A stretch of 7,679 nt of DNA from Bacteroidota bacterium. Its GTDB lineage: Bacteria > Bacteroidota > Bacteroidia > Bacteroidales > Prolixibacteraceae. The stretch is taken from contig JAUYEQ010000625.1 of NCBI GenBank assembly GCA_030691295.1, forward strand, positions 1 to 7,679, given 5' to 3'. Each line of letters opens with the position of its first letter. Positions within the stretch are counted from its first letter, which is position 1. The notes beneath the pieces were generated by a model that was not told the DNA's origin, made no database searches, and saw only the letters and a program-made list of their open reading frames with translations. The position numbers and the translations under genes were made by a program. This document shows, piece by piece, positions 1-5,897 of this stretch.

Positions 1-2
1 CA

Positions 3-50
3 GAGCAAGGTTTCGGTCAGACCGAAACACAAACTTGCTCCCCACACTGA
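3..50. promoter_or_regulatory. Nested inverted repeat, candidate origin of transfer (oriT)
   Basis: Two nested inverted repeats are seen. The outer arms are GAGCAAG (3-9) and CTTGCTC (34-40). The inner arms are GTTTCGGTC (10-18) and GACCGAAAC (20-28), separated by one base, so the folded strand would have an 8-bp stem and a three-base loop. The spacer ACAAA (29-33) makes the structure asymmetric, and CCCACACTGA follows the outer arm. Known: oriT sites of mobilizable elements typically have an imperfect inverted repeat just beside the nick region, often next to the relaxase genes. The calling as oriT is inference. A terminator is less likely because no T-tract follows on either strand. It could also be an operator for mobilization genes to the left. 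Confidence 0.5.
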
Positions 51-388
51 CAGCATAATATTGCAAGTATGTAATTAATAATGAATAGAATATCTGATTG
101 TATCTAAAAATATTTATTTCTATTTCTACTTATTTGTTCCTATTCAGAATTATTCATAATTCGTCATTCTGCAATAGGGTTACATTTCAGTAATGTTATC
201 CATTGAGGACGGTTTCGCATTGGGATCGGAAAGGTTTGATCCCGGATTATTGTTATTCTTGCATTGCTGCTCCAATAGACGATCCCATATTACTTACTCT
301 TTCTCTCCATCAAAAATCTTCTCAAAATATTTGCTTTTTATAATAGTATCTTGCTACCCACACTAAAAGAGATCGCCAAATGATCTGA
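51..388. other. Non-coding interval between oriT-like repeat and the Toprim gene
   Basis: I see no credible gene in these 338 bases. The stretch contains a short inverted repeat, GGGATC (222-227) against GATCCC (238-243). A competing partner CGATCCC (280-286) could pair with GGGATCG (222-228), so two alternative hairpins are possible. A near copy of the oriT-adjacent sequence lies at 350-366 and is listed separately. The perfect palindrome TCTGATCAGA (384-393) overlaps the stop codon of the Toprim gene. No clear intrinsic terminator with a T-tract follows that gene. The promoter of the mobilization genes expected to the left could lie here, but I cannot point to one. Confidence 0.5.
350..366 (+). 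repeat. Partial second copy of the oriT-like 3' arm
   Basis: CTTGCTACCCACACTAA (350-366) matches CTTGCTCCCCACACTGA (34-50) at 15 of 17 positions in direct orientation. It has no inverted-repeat partner immediately to its left, so only the outer 3' arm and the sequence after it are duplicated. It lies about 25 bases past the Toprim stop codon. It may be a secondary relaxase or protein binding site, or the trace of a recombination event. Confidence 0.45.
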
Positions 389-1465
389 TCAGAGTCTTAT
401 GCCTTTTTGTTTTTGTATGTGAGATTGAGTTGTTGAAACTATTGGAGAGCTCTGATCCAATACCAAATCAAAGTGTTCAATTAGTTTCTTGAGTTGTGGA
501 TTTTTGTTTGTCATCAGTTGAAGAATGGATTCTTCGGGTTGGACCTGAAGCAGAAAATCTGCAATATCATAACCTTCCCTACGTTGTTGGGCTGAGGCAT
601 TTCGCTCCAGGTAATCGAATATTTCAACCTCGTATCCAAGCTCCTTCATCTGATTTGCTTTGATGCTCCATTGATCAAACGCACCTAAATCGGGAAATAG
701 AACAATCTTACGACCTTCAAGAACATTTAAATTTTCATCTCTGAAACAGCCATGCTTACCCCCTGAAGCGATCCAACAAAATTCGGGAAGATAGCACGAA
801 GCGATTAAGGCACTCTTTTCGCTTTCAACAATAGCGATCGGAAGAGCCTTATTCTGATTCAACAGATGCTCGCCAAAAAAGCATTGTTTCAGATTAAATT
901 CATTTCCGCCAACCATGGAATGCACCCATGAAATATGGTTGTGCGGTTGTTTGATCCGTCTGCCGTTTGATGGATCGTAAAGCATAATTTTTCCTGTACG
1001 GACTTTCCCTGATAAGTCAGTTTGCCAGAAAATTGTTGCTCCAGGCCAATAGTTTGCCGTTCCCGCCCGGTATTGTTTCATCAGTTTTAAAGTCTGCTCA
1101 TCACCCAAAACAGAAGTCAAAAACTCACATAGTTTATTTTGATCGTAATGGGTTAAACTACGGCTGACTATGGACATATCGATATAGCTGACAGGTACCT
1201 GTTTTTGTTGCTGAACTTTTTGTGACCTTGGTGGAAAATCGTGAATCAGCTCTGCTTTTTCAGGATTCTGTTCAAAGTATTGTTTTGGAGGGAAGTGGTA
1301 TCCGCAATTATTTTCGCGATTGCAACGCCCGACATGATCTGGGAATTCGATGATCTTGTCGCTATCGATGTAGCGTGAAAAACATCCTTTCTCTTTGCAG
1401 GATGGGCAATTGTGGCGGGTGGTTTTACCTTTGTATGGTTCTAATATAAATCTATGTGTTTTCAT
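389..1465 (-). CDS. Zinc-finger/Toprim primase-like protein (DUF6371-type)
   Basis: This is probably a DNA primase-like protein of the element, possibly priming replication or second-strand synthesis after transfer. Seen: an N-terminal zinc-binding cluster (C20, C23, C48, C54, with C20-P-S-C23) resembling primase zinc ribbons. A central region (about 95-205) with WPGATIFW and GKIMLYDP resembles DUF6371 proteins. A Toprim-like C-terminal region has the acidic motif VESEKSAL (213-220, Glu214), LFPDLGAFDQW (256-266, Asp259 and Asp264) and GYDIADFL (298-305). The Toprim DxD is spaced differently from DnaG, so activity is not certain. No helicase domain is present; the upstream DUF3987 protein may supply it. 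The start at 1465 gives the zinc cluster its normal N-terminal place, although no strong ribosome-binding site is seen. A 216-bp repeat-containing gap separates it from the DUF3987 gene, so it may have its own promoter. Confidence 0.8.
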   Translation of the reverse strand: MKTHRFILEPYKGKTTRHNCPSCKEKGCFSRYIDSDKIIEFPDHVGRCNRENNCGYHFPPKQYFEQNPEKAELIHDFPPRSQKVQQQKQVPVSYIDMSIVSRSLTHYDQNKLCEFLTSVLGDEQTLKLMKQYRAGTANYWPGATIFWQTDLSGKVRTGKIMLYDPSNGRRIKQPHNHISWVHSMVGGNEFNLKQCFFGEHLLNQNKALPIAIVESEKSALIASCYLPEFCWIASGGKHGCFRDENLNVLEGRKIVLFPDLGAFDQWSIKANQMKELGYEVEIFDYLERNASAQQRREGYDIADFLLQVQPEESILQLMTNKNPQLKKLIEHFDLVLDQSSPIVSTTQSHIQKQKGIRL

Positions 1466-1479
1466 TATTCTTCAAATTA

Positions 1480-1498
1480 TCCGCACTTTCCACACTTT
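1480..1498 (-). repeat. Left copy of the 19-base inverted repeat
   Basis: It pairs with 1656-1674 in inverted orientation at 17 of 19 positions, leaving 157 bases between the arms. The arm lies 15-33 bases upstream of the Toprim start codon, a suitable place for a regulatory protein to block transcription or translation. Confidence 0.55.
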
Positions 1499-1655
1499 CA
1501 AAATCAAGATATTGATATTGTGATCTTTATATCGTTTTCAAAATGCGCAAATGAATCACCAAATTGCAATTTTGCGAATTTTGGAAATTGAAAAAGTGGG
1601 AAAATGCAGCGATTAATAAATTTTTAATTGTTTGAATATCTTTGATTTACATGTC

Positions 1656-1674
1656 AAAGTGTGAATAGTGCGGA
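1656..1674 (+). repeat. Right copy of the 19-base inverted repeat
   Basis: This is the inverted partner of 1480-1498. It lies directly downstream of the DUF3987 stop codon (gene end 1682) and overlaps the second AGTGCGGAAAATGC direct repeat (1667-1680). No T-tract or tight hairpin is associated with it, so a terminator is unlikely. Confidence 0.55.
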
Positions 1675-1681
1675 AAATGCG

Positions 1682-3064
1682 CTAAATCAATTTCCGATAG
1701 TATCCATGTTTGTAATTATCCAGCAGTTTTTCTTTCGCATCGCTTAAAAAGCGTTTGAATCCATCTTCCGACATAGAAAAGTTGGTAGCAATCTTAATTC
1801 CTTCAGAAGTTGAGAAGTCGTATGGGAGGGCATGATAAAGTTTTACTTTGTCCGAAGGGAGCTGCTCCAATCGGGTAGTATATCCAATAAAAGATTGAAC
1901 CCTAGAAGCGGTTTTCCGGAAATATTCAACTAATTCAATTGCTCCCTGCACACTAACCGAGTCTATACATTCTTTTTCTGCTTCCCGGCAAAGCCATCGG
2001 ACCATTTGCAATATCAGGCAAAAGCGGACAGCATAAATTTCCAGTTTGCTATACACACCCAGCATATCTTCGTTACTTTCCGTATTATAGAGATCAGTAT
2101 TTTTCCGTTGCCAGGCATAAAGCTGCTCTTTGGCCTCATTTTCAAAAGGAAGTTCAAGCGAAACAGGATCTCCGTTTTCATCCACTTGGTAATCCAGATT
2201 GATTAATTCTTTCATCAGGTTGTGCCAGAGAGGGAAGATGTTTCGTGGAAGCTGTCGGTGATTCCAATATTGCTTTTCCGTGCTTTTGGGTAAAACAAAC
2301 AGAATGCGATCCAAAAAACCATTCTGGTTTCGTTCACCTTTGGCCAGTTCTTTTAATACCCCATGTTGAATGGTGCCAATTACACCAATAAATGAACGCT
2401 TTACGGAAACAGAATTTTTTGCCCCGCGTCTATCCAGAATAATGGGTTTGCCGTTGTATAGAGACAACCAAAACTGTTCTTCCGAGCCTTTTGTATAACG
2501 ATTGAAATTTTTAAACCAGGACGCTAACTCATCAGAATAAAGACAGATGCCTCTTTTGTTGTTCTCATGAATAAAAGCCAGAGATTCAGGCGTTACATCA
2601 GAAACTACAAACTTTTTTAGAACTGGTTCCTCCGGAAAGGTTGAGATTCCTTGCGTTTCCAACTCTTTCTTGCTGAGAGATAGCAATTCCTCATACTCTT
2701 TATATTTATGCTTAAATTTTACAGATTCCTCAGCATCGTGTTCAAACAGCGGTTGAAGGGCAAAGCTTAATGGATGACTCTTATTCGTTCCGGGACGGCC
2801 AATGAGCGCTAAATATAAAATGGCACGCTCGGTCCAGCCTTCCTTAAGTTTTGCAACATGGGTATTTCCAATTCCAACCGACAAAGCAAAGCAAAGTGAA
2901 GAGGCAATGTAATCGGTTGGAAAATTAAGGCACTCTCCAGTTGTAGAAATAATCTCCCGTACCTTTTCAGGAAAGACGTGCACCGGAAATTCTGCGCCAA
3001 TTGATTGGTCTGCATAATTCAAGGCTTCGCTGATAATATCATTTGCTGTAATTTTTGTGTCCAT
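1682..3064 (-). CDS. DUF3987 helicase-like P-loop ATPase
   Basis: This is a DUF3987-family protein, common in phages and integrative elements and thought to resemble RepA/DnaB-type helicases. Its likely role is unwinding during element replication, in the cytoplasm. Seen: a Walker A loop GRPGTNKS (89-96, Lys95 Ser96), a Walker B-like strand ICLYSDEL (173-180, Asp178 Glu179), a sensor-like segment IGVIGTIQ (226-233), and NGFLDRILFVLP (248-259) with Arg253 as a possible arginine finger. The C-terminal 60 or so residues look like a winged-helix tail. It lacks the N-terminal VirE/primase domain that fused family members carry, which fits a separate primase-like gene downstream. The start codon lies 18 bases after the HTH gene stop, so the two are probably co-transcribed. 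Helicase activity is inferred from the family and not shown. Confidence 0.85.
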   Translation of the reverse strand: MDTKITANDIISEALNYADQSIGAEFPVHVFPEKVREIISTTGECLNFPTDYIASSLCFALSVGIGNTHVAKLKEGWTERAILYLALIGRPGTNKSHPLSFALQPLFEHDAEESVKFKHKYKEYEELLSLSKKELETQGISTFPEEPVLKKFVVSDVTPESLAFIHENNKRGICLYSDELASWFKNFNRYTKGSEEQFWLSLYNGKPIILDRRGAKNSVSVKRSFIGVIGTIQHGVLKELAKGERNQNGFLDRILFVLPKSTEKQYWNHRQLPRNIFPLWHNLMKELINLDYQVDENGDPVSLELPFENEAKEQLYAWQRKNTDLYNTESNEDMLGVYSKLEIYAVRFCLILQMVRWLCREAEKECIDSVSVQGAIELVEYFRKTASRVQSFIGYTTRLEQLPSDKVKLYHALPYDFSTSEGIKIATNFSMSEDGFKRFLSDAKEKLLDNYKHGYYRKLI

Positions 3065-3082
3065 AACTTTGAGTTTACAGAC

Positions 3083-3451
3083 CTAATTTCTATGCGCAAA
3101 TGATCTGCGGGGCTTTTTTAGATATAGTTCTGATTCAATTTCAGCTTTTATCTCATCGATTGTTTTCTTTCTCCCATTCGATATCCATTGCATAAGTTCA
3201 TCCTCAAAGAAATAAAGCTTTTTCCCATTCTTATAGCATGGAATCAATCCTTTGCGAACTAAGGCGTAAATGGTTGGTTTGGCTTTCTTTACAAAGCTGC
3301 AAGCTTCATCAATTTCAATAGGTCTTCGTTTTTCAACGGATTGTGGCTTGTTTTTCTCAACTAACTCACGGATTTGAGATACTTCCTGAATGAGAAAAGC
3401 TACCGCCTCGGGTAACTTGTCGAATGTAATTTTATCTGCACACATATTCAT
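3083..3451 (-). CDS. Small HTH_17 (excisionase/MerR-like) DNA-binding protein
   Basis: This is a 122-residue DNA-binding protein, likely a transcription regulator or excisionase-type accessory factor of the element. Seen: residues 44-92 form a winged-helix HTH_17 domain, with PIEIDEACSFV opening, PTIYALVRKGLIP as the recognition-helix region, and GKKLYFFEDELMQWI as the wing and last helix. Residues 12-34 (LPEAVAFLIQEVSQIRELVE) can form a coiled coil, suggesting dimerization. The tail is basic (KKPRRSFAHRN). Known: proteins of this type usually sit near integrases and DUF3987 genes in Bacteroidota elements. It is 18 bases upstream of the DUF3987 gene and probably in one operon with it. The protein opens MNM, so a start two codons in is equally possible. 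Whether it acts as excisionase for this integrase or controls the replication genes cannot be decided from sequence. Confidence 0.85.
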   Translation of the reverse strand: MNMCADKITFDKLPEAVAFLIQEVSQIRELVEKNKPQSVEKRRPIEIDEACSFVKKAKPTIYALVRKGLIPCYKNGKKLYFFEDELMQWISNGRKKTIDEIKAEIESELYLKKPRRSFAHRN

Positions 3452-3479
3452 TTTTTTAATGGTTTATGTGCAAATAAAA

Positions 3480-3521
3480 AAGGTGTTTTACTGGTGTTAA
3501 TAGACACCTGTAAAACACCTT
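3480..3521 (-). terminator. Hairpin: intrinsic terminator of the membrane-protein gene, possibly also an operator
   Basis: Two 18-base arms, 3480-3497 and 3504-3521, are complementary with one mismatch around the loop TAATAG. Read on the minus strand the stem is followed by TTTTATTTG, with the T-run starting in the last stem bases, which fits an intrinsic terminator 22 bases after the membrane-protein stop. No T-tract follows on the plus strand. The hairpin also lies only about 29 bases upstream of the HTH start codon, and the units GGTGTTTTA, TAAAACACC and TAAAAACAC recur around it. It could therefore also serve as a binding site for the HTH protein at its own promoter. I see no good TAnnTTTG promoter for the HTH gene. 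Confidence 0.65.
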
Positions 3522-3542
3522 AAAAACACTTATAGACAGTGA

Positions 3543-4280
3543 TTATTCTTGCTTGAAAAGGTTACTATTCAGTATGATTGTGCAGTTTTGGTCTTGAATT
3601 CTTAATTTTTTCTTGATGGTTTCTATATCACTTACCTCTTTGAGTGTAGGAGCAAATACTTTTTTCAAGAAAATAGCCATTCCGTATTGATCCGAAATGC
3701 GAAAATGGTTCCATATGTTCCATCCAAAATGGTAAACATCTGTTGTATTTATCTGGTCGCTAACTTTAATTGGAGTAATTTGGACTAATTCTTTTCTCTC
3801 GGAGTAAAGCTCAATGTAATGGCACAATCGATTCAGATCCTGATCTAAAATAAATGGAGCAAATATGGTTTGAGTATAAAGGATGGCTGTCGCCCGGGTT
3901 TCATCTAGCTTCTTTTCTTCTGTCAGTTGATGCGCTTTTCTGATTTCTTCAAAGCTGGCTGAATGTAACTCCGCTTGTGGCTCAGCTTTAATGTCAAGGC
4001 TTTGGACTAAAGTTAGTTTTTTAACATTTATACTACGTCTGAAAAATGGGATGAGGACTATGATCTTGCCTATCCAGGGGAGCAATAAGCTCCGTAAAAC
4101 CACATGAATACTCAAATAAACGGAAAATGAAACTACAATAGCCAAGAAGAAACAGACATTCGCTGTAAAAGCATCAAAGCCAACCATGATTGTGAATAGC
4201 CGCACAAAGATTGCAAAAATCCCAGCGGCACAAGCTACAAACAGGTAGAGAATGATATTTTCTAAATTCTTGTCTTCCAT
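3543..4280 (-). CDS. Membrane-anchored protein of unknown function
   Basis: I do not recognise a named family. Seen: residues 9-33 and 38-62 are clear transmembrane segments, and 65-80 (LLLPWIGKIIVLIPFF) is a third hydrophobic stretch, possibly a re-entrant or third span. The remaining 165 residues are soluble and probably cytoplasmic, given the basic run FRRSINVKK just after the membrane part. The soluble part includes a charged helical region (109-130) and an aromatic motif YHFGWNIWNHF (183-193) that looks conserved-type. No signal peptide, catalytic motif, zinc site or P-loop is visible. It stands alone between the integrase and the HTH gene, with a terminator after it, so it is likely a separate transcription unit. 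Possible roles include an accessory to conjugal transfer or element maintenance, or entry exclusion; all are guesses from position only. Confidence 0.7.
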   Translation of the reverse strand: MEDKNLENIILYLFVACAAGIFAIFVRLFTIMVGFDAFTANVCFFLAIVVSFSVYLSIHVVLRSLLLPWIGKIIVLIPFFRRSINVKKLTLVQSLDIKAEPQAELHSASFEEIRKAHQLTEEKKLDETRATAILYTQTIFAPFILDQDLNRLCHYIELYSERKELVQITPIKVSDQINTTDVYHFGWNIWNHFRISDQYGMAIFLKKVFAPTLKEVSDIETIKKKLRIQDQNCTIILNSNLFKQE

Positions 4281-4445
4281 CTGATCATAAAGATAATATG
4301 ATTTTTTTATTTGAGACTAATCCTGATTGCCGATTCATATTTAGACTTATCCATATTTATAGCACAACCTTGAATTATTTTCTGAACGTTTTTTTGAAGA
4401 CCTAATTATCCTTACTCCTGTATCGTTGCATAGTTGTATAAGTGT
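4281..4445. other. Gap between integrase and membrane-protein gene
   Basis: These 165 AT-rich bases hold no open frame of note. TATCTTTA on the minus strand (4288-4295) is one base off the Bacteroidota -7 box, but no matching upstream box is seen and it lies very close to the start codon of the membrane-protein gene. No hairpin with a T-tract follows the integrase stop, so the integrase message may read through. Confidence 0.4.
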
Positions 4446-5681
4446 TTAGAAATCCATTATCTTTTTGGCAATTTCTCTTTTCTTTTCGTCTTCAAACCCT
4501 GCAAAATAGCCGATTGTTGTTTTTAGGTTGCTATGGCTTAATGCTTCGCTAACATACTCCAAACTTGCTCCGTTTCTTATAGCACTGGTGGCAAATGAAT
4601 GTCTTGCCCAATACGTGCTAACCTTTTCGTTAATCTCAATACTTTTCGCAAATTTGACAAAATGCTGGTTGATATATCGAATGAAATTTTTCAATTCTCG
4701 GTGTTGTTCAACAGGGGTTGTGGAATGATCAATAATGCTAAATACATAAGTACTGGGGTCTGTTTGTTCATTCCCATACTTTTCAATAACCGAAAGCGTA
4801 AATTTTTCTAAGTATACAATTACTGGAGCTTGTTTTTTATTTGTGCTTGATGTTTTCGCGCGTCTAAAGGAAAGAGTATCACCCGAAATATCTTTGTATT
4901 GAAGGTTTGCAATGTCTTTAATATTCATTCCATTACAAGCATATGAAAAAAACCAGAATGCTTTTGCCTTTTCCTGTTCTGGTGTCTTAGGTTGGGTGGT
5001 AAAAAGGGCTTTCAACTGTTCTTTTGATAATGCCTTTTTTAAGCTCTTGGGGGCTGGTATGCTGTATTTCTTCTTTCCAAAAGGGTAATATTCGATTTCA
5101 ATAATCTGTTCTGAAATAGCAGTGTTGAATATTGCTCTTAATGGTCGTAAGTACATTCCAACCGTGGTTGGGCTACAATGCTTTTCATCAATTATAAAAT
5201 TCTCATAGTTTTTAAGCCACTGGGGGGTAATTGTGTGAAATGTTAAATTTTCCTTCTTATGAAAATCTAAAAGAGATTTCAAACTATATTCGTAATTCGA
5301 AGCTGTTCCGATTTGCTTATTTAGTTTGTATTGTTCAATTGCTTGGTTGAAATAGTATTTGATGTCCTTCGTTTCATTAATCTTACCTTCGAACAATTTT
5401 TTCTCAAATGCTTCGAAACTAAAGTGATTTAGTTTTTCAGCGACTTCAATCGCTCGTTTCTCAACTGAACTTATTTTTAATCTGGAGTTCTGGAGTTCTT
5501 TATTTGATTTACTCCCATGCATAATATTTTCAAACTCATCTTCCGTGAATTCAAATTTTGTTGGATATAGTTTTTGTTTTCTGGGTTGTGGTGTGAATAC
5601 CCTAAGTTTAACAGGAAACTTTTTGTTTTTCTTTTTCCTTCGGGTATCTAAGAAAATTGAAATGAAGTATTCGTTTGTCAT
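4446..5681 (-). CDS. int: Tyrosine recombinase/integrase of the element
   Basis: It catalyses site-specific integration and excision at the adjacent tRNA attachment site. Seen: an N-terminal arm-binding-type domain (about 1-100, with basic RRKKKNKK at 14-21), a SAM-like core-binding domain (about 105-205) and a C-terminal catalytic domain (about 215-411). Catalytic residues read as Lys276 (RRAKTSS), Arg360 (TYWARHSFAT), His383 (LSHSNLKTT) and nucleophile Tyr392 (GYFAGF). The first arginine, normally in a GMR-type motif, is Asn253 (CNGMNIKDIANL), and the His of HxxR is Tyr357. Known: IntDOT of CTnDOT and IntN1 of NBU1 also lack the first arginine, so this is a Bacteroidota family trait and does not mean inactivity. 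Length 411 is normal and the frame is intact. The gene starts about 160 bases from the tRNA fragment, the usual position for such an integrase. Its promoter is listed separately. Confidence 0.95.
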   Translation of the reverse strand: MTNEYFISIFLDTRRKKKNKKFPVKLRVFTPQPRKQKLYPTKFEFTEDEFENIMHGSKSNKELQNSRLKISSVEKRAIEVAEKLNHFSFEAFEKKLFEGKINETKDIKYYFNQAIEQYKLNKQIGTASNYEYSLKSLLDFHKKENLTFHTITPQWLKNYENFIIDEKHCSPTTVGMYLRPLRAIFNTAISEQIIEIEYYPFGKKKYSIPAPKSLKKALSKEQLKALFTTQPKTPEQEKAKAFWFFSYACNGMNIKDIANLQYKDISGDTLSFRRAKTSSTNKKQAPVIVYLEKFTLSVIEKYGNEQTDPSTYVFSIIDHSTTPVEQHRELKNFIRYINQHFVKFAKSIEINEKVSTYWARHSFATSAIRNGASLEYVSEALSHSNLKTTIGYFAGFEDEKKREIAKKIMDF

Positions 5682-5707
5682 CGTAAAAAATTATTAGGGA
5701 AAAATAG

Positions 5708-5750
5708 TTTGCATATCATTTGCATACAAAGATACAAAATTTGCATACAA
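5708..5750 (+). repeat. Three phased TTTGCATA repeats at the integrase promoter
   Basis: TTTGCATA occurs at 5708-5715, 5719-5726 and 5740-5747, and the last two extend to the shared 12-mer ATTTGCATACAA (5718-5729, 5739-5750). Spacings of 11 and 21 bases place all three on one face of the helix. The repeats overlap the integrase promoter and lie between the gene and the attachment core, so they may be arm-type sites for the integrase or its accessory factor, or an autoregulatory operator. Confidence 0.6.
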
Positions 5751-5757
5751 CAACAAT
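5721..5757 (-). promoter_or_regulatory. Putative integrase promoter (Bacteroidota type)
   Basis: On the minus strand TATCTTTG (5734-5727) matches the -7 consensus TAnnTTTG exactly. ATTG (5757-5754) matches three of four bases of the -33 box TTTG, with a 19-base spacer as expected. Transcription would begin near 5720, giving a leader of about 40 bases before the integrase ATG. The TTTGCATA repeats overlap this promoter, suggesting control by a bound protein. Confidence 0.5.
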
Positions 5758-5777
5758 TAACAAACATAAATAATATC

Positions 5778-5827
5778 TTTGCTATAGCTTGATATACATA
5801 GTAAATGATTAATAAATGAATAGCAAA
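5778..5827. repeat. Short inverted repeat near the attachment core
   Basis: TTTGCTAT (5778-5785) and ATAGCAAA (5820-5827) are perfect 8-base inverted copies 34 bases apart, between the integrase promoter and the tRNA fragment. They could be further recombinase or accessory-factor sites in the attachment arm, but 8-base matches in AT-rich DNA are also common by chance. Confidence 0.3.
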
Positions 5828-5841
5828 TATAAGTACTATAT

Positions 5842-5888
5842 TCTGACTGGCAGTCAAAAGGTCATCGGTTCGATTCCGATATTCTCCA
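5842..5888 (+). pseudogene. 3' half of tRNA-Ala(GGC): attachment site at the element's right end
   Basis: Seen: anticodon loop CTGGCAG (5847-5853) with anticodon GGC at 5849-5851, 3' anticodon stem TCAAA (5854-5858), variable loop AGGTC, T-arm ATCGG-TTCGATT-CCGAT (5864-5880), acceptor strand ATTCTCC (5881-5887) and discriminator A5888. CCA is not encoded. The base at tRNA position 70 is U, which allows the G3:U70 pair that marks alanine tRNAs, supporting Ala. The D-arm and 5' acceptor strand are absent. At the 5' side of the anticodon stem, C5843 would face A, a mismatch, so element DNA probably begins at or left of there. TGACT-GGC-AGTCA (5844-5856) is a symmetric core around the anticodon, a known type of integrase target. 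An intact copy of the tRNA is expected at the element's left end. Confidence 0.85.
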
Positions 5889-5897
5889 CTGATTATT

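Larger units (their letters stand above)
1466..1681. other. Repeat-bearing AT-rich gap: candidate replication origin or operator
   Basis: This non-coding gap lies between the DUF3987 gene and the Toprim gene. Near its edges are inverted 19-base repeats: TCCGCACTTTCCACACTTT (1480-1498) and the reverse complement of 1656-1674, identical at 17 of 19 positions. AGTGGGAAAATGC (1595-1607) and AGTGCGGAAAATGC (1667-1680) are near-identical direct repeats sharing GGAAAATGC. A perfect palindrome AAATTGCAATTT occupies 1561-1572, and the stretch 1611-1650 is very AT-rich. Iteron-like repeats, an AT-rich zone and flanking helicase-like and primase-like genes fit a replication origin. An operator controlling the Toprim gene is the plain alternative, and it must in any case hold that gene's start signals. 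Confidence 0.45.
1..5888. mobile_element. Right part of an integrated, probably mobilizable, genetic element (left end outside window)
   Basis: Seen: five minus-strand genes (integrase, membrane protein, HTH protein, DUF3987 ATPase, Toprim protein) lie next to a tRNA gene that has only its 3' half, and an oriT-like inverted repeat lies at the far left. Known: integration into tRNA genes by tyrosine recombinases leaves a 3' tRNA fragment at one end and a restored tRNA at the other, and HTH, DUF3987 and Toprim genes commonly occur together in Bacteroidota mobilizable elements. Inferred: the right boundary lies within the anticodon-stem part of the fragment, around 5842-5854, and the rest of the element, with relaxase/mobilization genes and any cargo, lies left of position 1. 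The element is more AT-rich than the chromosomal genes to its right. No relaxase, coupling protein or type IV secretion gene is visible, so self-transfer cannot be claimed. Confidence 0.85.

Noticed and set aside
222..286. Alternative hairpins GGGATC/GATCCC resembling a riboswitch-like switch
   Set aside because: The stems are only 6-7 bases with no recognisable aptamer and no known gene immediately downstream in the window, so I only describe them in the interval entry.
384..393. Perfect palindrome TCTGATCAGA at the end of the Toprim gene
   Set aside because: It is too short for a terminator, has no T-tract and overlaps the stop codon; no support for function.
377..3107. Shared CAAATGATCTG (377-387 and 3097-3107) and ATGCGCAAATGA (1543-1554 and 3092-3103)
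   Set aside because: Exact matches of 11-12 bases are expected several times by chance in a window of this size, and one copy of each lies inside the HTH coding sequence.
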